In this document: positions 59,473-64,000 of the stretch, in pieces | Layout of the letters: the number at the start of each line of letters is the position of its first letter | How positions within the stretch are numbered: position 1 is the first letter of the stretch | Assembly (NCBI GenBank): GCA_030062745.1 | Contig: CP099848.1 | Coordinates: 13,057,568-13,121,567 of the forward strand | Direction: 5' to 3' | DNA length: 64,000 nt | Origin: Capitulum mitella | Lineage: Eukaryota; Arthropoda; Thecostraca; Pollicipedomorpha; Pollicipedidae | The notes under the pieces: generated by a model | Seen by the model: only the letters and a program-made list of their open reading frames with translations | What the model was told of the DNA's origin: nothing | The model's database searches: none | Made by a program: the position numbers and the translations under genes

Positions 59473-61892
59473 CCCTCGCAACCGTCGGTCGGTGACGATC
59501 ACGCCCGACAGCAGGGTGGTTGGCCGCCCCCCCCCCCCTCTAACTCACGAACGGTTGGTCGCACGATAAAAACAAGACACCGTTGGAACGCTGGTGATGA
59601 GCAGAGCTCGAAACTCGTCCCATTTTTAGTTGTAGGTAATATGTAAGCTATTGACGTCCCATATATGTTTTCTCATAGCCGACTGCATGAGACCGAGAAA
59701 CGGCCTGAATCTCAAGGGCTGTGACTAATAACGCATAGGTAAAGGCACCAGCGCACAAGTAAAGGTCGACAGATGCCGATACATGTCTAATTTCTCAGAT
59801 TTGTTCACTTTATACGCTGAAATGTCGAGTTAACCCTATTCCCGGAGGGCTAGGCGGTATGGTCGATTCCCGGCAGGGGGGGCGGATTCGGCCCCCCCCT
59901 GAGATCTCGAGAACTACTCGTCCGATTTCGTTGCAACAAACAGCAATCGATTTGCCGTGACGCGAACTACACTTTTATAAAAAGAAATTTTCAAAATTTC
60001 AAAATTTGTGGATACAGGGGTGCAAAAATGTCAAAATAGGGGGTACTTTTGGACCTCTTATAACTCCGTCGTTTATGGACCGATTTCAATGAAACTGGTA
60101 TGAATCGAGAGATTATGGATAGGGCTTTTACCATGGGTCCACAAATCTGAAATTTTGAGAAAATTCATGGGCGTTCACAGGGTTTCAAAAATAGGAGGAT
60201 TAATTTTCCAACAAATGAATGAACGAAAAAAGCAAGAACACTTTTTTGGCTTCTGCTAGTCATGCTATGCCAAAGAAGTACAAATCGTATTGCAATGTTG
60301 GTATAATGTTAGCATAGGCGGTGCCAGGAACATGAAAAAGGGGGAACTATCATGGTCACACGTTCTTCAGATCAACTTGTGACCTTTGACCTTAAATGAC
60401 CTCCAGTGACCTTGGGGTCACCTGGAATGATCTCGTGTGCATTTGATACTATCTGTAAACGTTTTCAATCATCTGAATTCACTCTATTCCAGAAATTTCA
60501 TTTTATGGCTATTGCGATATAAGGTACGCCCACTGACATTTTAAGTCATAGCTCCGTTACCCGACCTGATATCAAGCTCAAACTTGGTACACAAGTAGAG
60601 GGTACCTTTATACGTCATACGTATTTCGGGTTTGGCATTTGAAAAAACGTCGCCGAAATTATTGCAAAAAAATAAATTTTAACTTTTGACCTTGACCTGA
60701 CCTTGTAAAGTGACCTCAAATAAACAAAATTTGTGTGCACATTGCCTAACTATTTAACTATACATCCATTTAAAGTTTCAAGTTCTAGCTTTAAAACTCT
60801 GTTTTTGGCAGACATTTTCCTTTTACCCTCAACATGTCCAAAAATGACCTGAGGTTCCTCCCAAAAACGTTGCCTGGCTCCGCTCCTGAGCAAAGTAGAA
60901 TTGTGAAATTTTGTCACAGCGCGTAGAAAGAATAGTTAGGAAAAGTCACCAAGTTTCGTGAAGCTGTGTCAAAAATCCTGGAATTGGCAAGCAAAAAACC
61001 CGAGCGGGGGCGGATTCCTCCCCCCCTGCCGGGAATAGGGTTAAAGACATGGCAGTTTTCACGCCGGATGTTGGCGGGCGCCGCAGCCGTACGCAGTAAG
61101 AAATTAACGGAAACTAATTTTGGCGTTCCTTTTTTACGGCATAAGGCTATCCATGTAAATTTCATTAATCTTAGTGGTTCTTGTGATGGTTTGTCATGCT
61201 TAAATTTTGGAAAAATTCATTATGTACCAATCTACACAATTGACGGAGCTCTATTCGCGAGAGCCAGTTTTTTTCCGAAATGTGCAGTTTTTTTAACTTT
61301 TTGAGGTTCTTAGTATTACCTACGTCTGTGCAAGCCAGTTCTGCCATTTTCTTCCCATTCTGAGTAATTCATCGCTGGTTTTGACGGTGGTACATTTTGG
61401 CTCACAATAGTTATTCGTGACCTGACCTCAGGTCAATGGCTGGAAGTCATTGATACTTTGCCCAATGACGGTAACTAGATGTCTGCTTCACTCCACACTG
61501 AAAATGTTATGAAAAATTCCGTCAATTTCCGAAAAAAACGACATGTCTTAAAAATGGGCTTGACGTTAGGTCAACGACCCAGAAAATTCCGAAAAGTCTC
61601 AGATAGCATATTTGTTGCATCTGTCAATGTCACTAACCCCTGGAAAATATTGTGGTATTTTGTTTTCCAAAAACGTTACCGGGCGCTAAACGTTTTTGGA
61701 CATAGGTCCGTTTGACCTGGCCTAGGTCAAACATCTGACTTGTCCTGAGGTCAAAACTTTGACACAATGTGTAAAAATGATAAAGCAAAAGGCGCACGAA
61801 ATTTCGTGACTCTGTGTTTGTTCTTTCTCTCGCAATCCTATAAAAACCCCAGGGGGACGGTCAACTGCCCCCCCCCCCCAGTCGGGGACTGG
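59473..61892 (+). mobile_element. Family B TTAA element interrupted by a family A element
   Basis: B left end (CCCTCGCAACCGTCGG, mutated) at 59473 and B right end (cagtcggggactgg) at 61892, then TTAA 61893-61896. The left flank is TCAA. Removing the nested A element and one TTAA leaves about 1209 bp, the normal B length. The interruption lies at 'gagTTAAagacat', a TTAA still intact in the B copies at 17983 and 27639. Confidence 0.85.
59834..61040 (-). mobile_element. Family A TTAA element nested in family B
   Basis: 1207 bp with identical TTAA copies on both sides (59830-59833 and 61041-61044). It starts CCCTATTCCCGGAGGG and ends CCTGCCGGGAATAGGG. It is complete and relatively little diverged from the A copy at 37726. 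On the plus strand it shows gaccttgacctgacctt (reverse of TCAAGGTCA plus a second half-site) near 60693. Confidence 0.9.
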
Positions 61893-61896
61893 TTAA

Positions 61897-62001
61897 AGGG
61901 AATTGGGCAAAAATAACGAAGGACACGGTTGCAATAGATAAAAGATAGACATAAAGTATCGAATAAGGCATAAAGTGATATATCTATCCTTCCATCTTCT
62001 G
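61897..62001 (+). repeat. Family F repeat, right portion (interrupted)
   Basis: gggcaaaaataacgaaggac...cataaagtgatatatctatcc, matching 56323-56410 of the uninterrupted F copy. Confidence 0.5.
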
Positions 62002-62141
62002 AGACCAGTTCCGAGCTGTACTCGTCGCAAGTTTTCCTATTTTATCGTGCGACCAACCGATGGTGAATAAGAGAGGGACGGTCACCAGCCCACCCTCCCC
62101 TAGTCAGGCGTGCATGGCGCCGACCGGCAGTTCGGTGCGGG
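62002..62141 (-). mobile_element. Family B left-end fragment, inverted
   Basis: Reverse-oriented B terminus (block 'gagaccagtt-cgagct-tactcgtc', then a G/C hairpin and accggcagttcggtgcggg) ending at TTAA 62142-62145. Only about 140 bp of B remains. Confidence 0.6.
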
Positions 62142-62259
62142 TTAATTGCGTTCCCCTACTTTCTCAGATTAGAACGTGAACATTACACGGAATCGTATGG
62201 GGGCTGCGGCGGACATCCAGCCGGCCGGCCGCTCGCAGGGGCAGCGACTCGGGCGGGCC

Positions 62260-62303
62260 GGCCGTGTAAGAAAAACCAAATGTTTGGTTTTTCTTACACG
62301 GCC
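62260..62303. repeat. Perfect 21-bp inverted repeat with 2-nt spacer
   Basis: Arm GGCCGTGTAAGAAAAACCAA plus A (62260-62280), spacer TG, exact reverse complement 62283-62303. Beyond it, aattcttctaaaaaaaa is duplicated and 'ttcttacac' occurs once more near 62355. No U-run, so it is not a typical terminator. Function unknown. Confidence 0.85.
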
Positions 62304-63940
62304 TTAATTCTTTTTCAATTCTTCTAAAAAAAATCAATTCTTCTAAAAAAAAAATTCTTACACAATTTTAGCCTTAAATTAGACATCAGACAAAACTGGT
62401 GCCGTTCCATAGTTTGGCCTCCACAGAAAAAGGGGTATGTGCGAACACGCTTTGGGTCACATGCTCATGACCTGACCTGATAACGACGTAAAACGTGGCA
62501 CATCTGTAGAAAATGCATTATACATATATTTTGCATTTACATTGTGCCTTTTACATGTATAGCTCCTTGGGTGAGATGATAAGAGCAAAGGTTCTATATT
62601 CAGAAACAGTTTCCCACCTTTAAACTTGGTCTGACCTCGTTACTCGATCTCAGATCAACCAGACTCCTTTTGTATTTTGTTATAATTATCTGTACACACA
62701 TACCTGGTTTTGACCCACTCTAGACTGAAGTCTTGAAGGACCCTGACAATTTGCTGGACACGAAAAGATTTGCTATTTACTTTTGCGCATGCGTACCAAA
62801 TTTGGTGCGGCAACGCTTCCCCATTGGAGATCTGTTTTGGCAGAACTTCGGGGTCTGATTCACCCCCACTCCATCCGAACGCGTATTAGTCGCTGGCCGC
62901 AAAAAAAAATATGGAATTTGCTTATGTCTTCCGAAGGCTCCGAAGATGTTTTTTATGGTGTTGCAAATATTGGTATTCCACATTCAGGGCGTCCTCTGCA
63001 AACTTTTTTTGACAAATAATTTTTTTTAACATTTCAGCAAAATCTACGGATGATCCGAAATTCCTCGTTTTTCTTATATACTTTCGAAGCACATTTTGCT
63101 CTCCTTTAGCACTTTACACGTTGCCTCTGTATCTATCTTTGTGAGCTATCAATCTATCTATCTGTGTATGTGATCTATCCTCTTTGTCACGTAAGTACAG
63201 TGTCGTGACAGCATATCTTGGATGGTTTTGTTCTGTTCAGCTATGGAAATATTTCGAATTTTTCTCTGCTAAGCCTCGCCAAATAAACCTTCGCGCAAAG
63301 TATGTTTTTCCGTGTCTTTTCAGAAACATATTATCACATCTCCATAGGAAAGAGTTGAGTTATTTAACGCTTAATCCATTACCCTGTCTTTCATCTTTTG
63401 ATGTATTAGTTTGCCCAAGGTGCTCGTGCAGTGATGCGTTTGGTTTGAGACATATTCCATAATTTCTCCGCGAAGAACGCAAAACAATGTTTCCAACAAA
63501 GATGAATGCGAATACTCACTTTGTTTGCTAAAATTAATGATTTGTTCTATTTTGGTTCCAATTGAGGAGACGAAATTTTCGGCCTTTAGAAGATTGTTGA
63601 ATTTCCAGTATGGTTTCTCAAAGCGAATGAAATGCCAACTCTCGGGAAATCTCTGTGTTAGGTAAGGTCGTGAAATGTAGACAAAGTGTCACAGTATAGC
63701 ACTTAAACTACTGCTTGGTAATTTGCACTGTGTAACACATTCTCCAAAGTGTGCCCCCCCTCCCCCGAAAGGAACCCCACGTACTCAAAAATATCTCATC
63801 CAAGATGCAGGAATACGGGGCCAACCAAGTAAGCAATTCAAGTAAGCAATCGCTAATATTTTACGAACCAACAAAGGTATGAAGGTATAACCACCGATCA
63901 TCTATTTTTTGCCCCATGTTGCGTAATTTCAGCGCGTCAG
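62304..63940. other. Stretch without a supported gene
   Basis: Short unrecognised frames. A tctatctatct microsatellite-like run lies near 63150. It ends with a possible acceptor (gcgtcag) at 63939-63940. Confidence 0.35.
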
Positions 63941-64000
63941 AAGTACCCTGGAACTGTTCAGTTGATGCCAAGGCATGTTGCGATACAACAGGTCATGTCC
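63941..64000 (+). CDS. Possible next exon of the multidomain gene, cut by window end
   Basis: Behind gcgtcag| the phase-1 frame required by exon 7 is open to the window end and reads VPWNCSVDAKACCDTTGHV. The C......CC...GHV pattern resembles the first part of another EB-like cysteine module. The A of exon 7 plus AA would give Lys. The acceptor is weaker than the cag eight bases upstream at 63930-63932, whose use would need a different phase. The intron would be 8.7 kb (55268-63940) and would contain the A/B/F nest. Confidence 0.35.

Overview
This is animal nuclear DNA: introns with canonical GT-AG borders, no operons or ribosome-binding sites, many decayed transposable elements and scattered CpG-rich patches. 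A secreted multidomain gene combining PAN/apple, EB-like and C-type-lectin-like (CTLD) modules, together with perfect copies of the ecdysone-receptor type palindrome, suggests an ecdysozoan, perhaps a crustacean. That placement is inference, at low confidence. No prokaryotic feature, CRISPR array, rRNA gene or full tRNA gene was seen. Layout: 1-21 kb holds no gene I can support. It contains copies of TTAA-flanked repeats (families A, B and E below), CpG-rich patches and several minisatellites, including an 18-copy 27-bp array. 21.8-26.6 kb holds a decayed Tx1/L1-like LINE. From 27,077 to at least 55,267 one plus-strand gene is spread over seven exons (27077-27248, 29421-29588, 30200-30325, 31629-31738, 46202-46345, 49096-49246, 55124-55267), and an eighth exon may start at 63,941. 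All six junctions are phase-compatible and give 338 uninterrupted codons: signal peptide, PAN/apple module, EB-like cysteine module, linker, CTLD. The stop codon lies beyond the window or in an exon I could not see. The large introns are packed with repeats, including a Penelope-like element with a GIY-YIG endonuclease, a head-to-head pair of Ty3/gypsy fragments and a Jockey/CR1-like reverse transcriptase fragment. The most striking content is a clan of about 1.2-kb non-autonomous DNA elements, here called families A, B, C, D and E. Except for E, whose left end is unknown and whose right flank is not clean, they are bounded by TTAA and have short terminal inverted repeats starting CCC (ending GGG). 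Most ends carry a subterminal G-run/C-run hairpin followed by a shared A/T-rich module. They look like piggyBac-type TTAA insertions. One A copy (59834-61040) sits exactly in a TTAA of a B copy, whose empty site is visible in other B copies in this window, and that B copy in turn interrupts another repeat (F). No transposase is encoded here. The elements are also rich in AGGTCA nuclear-receptor half-sites.
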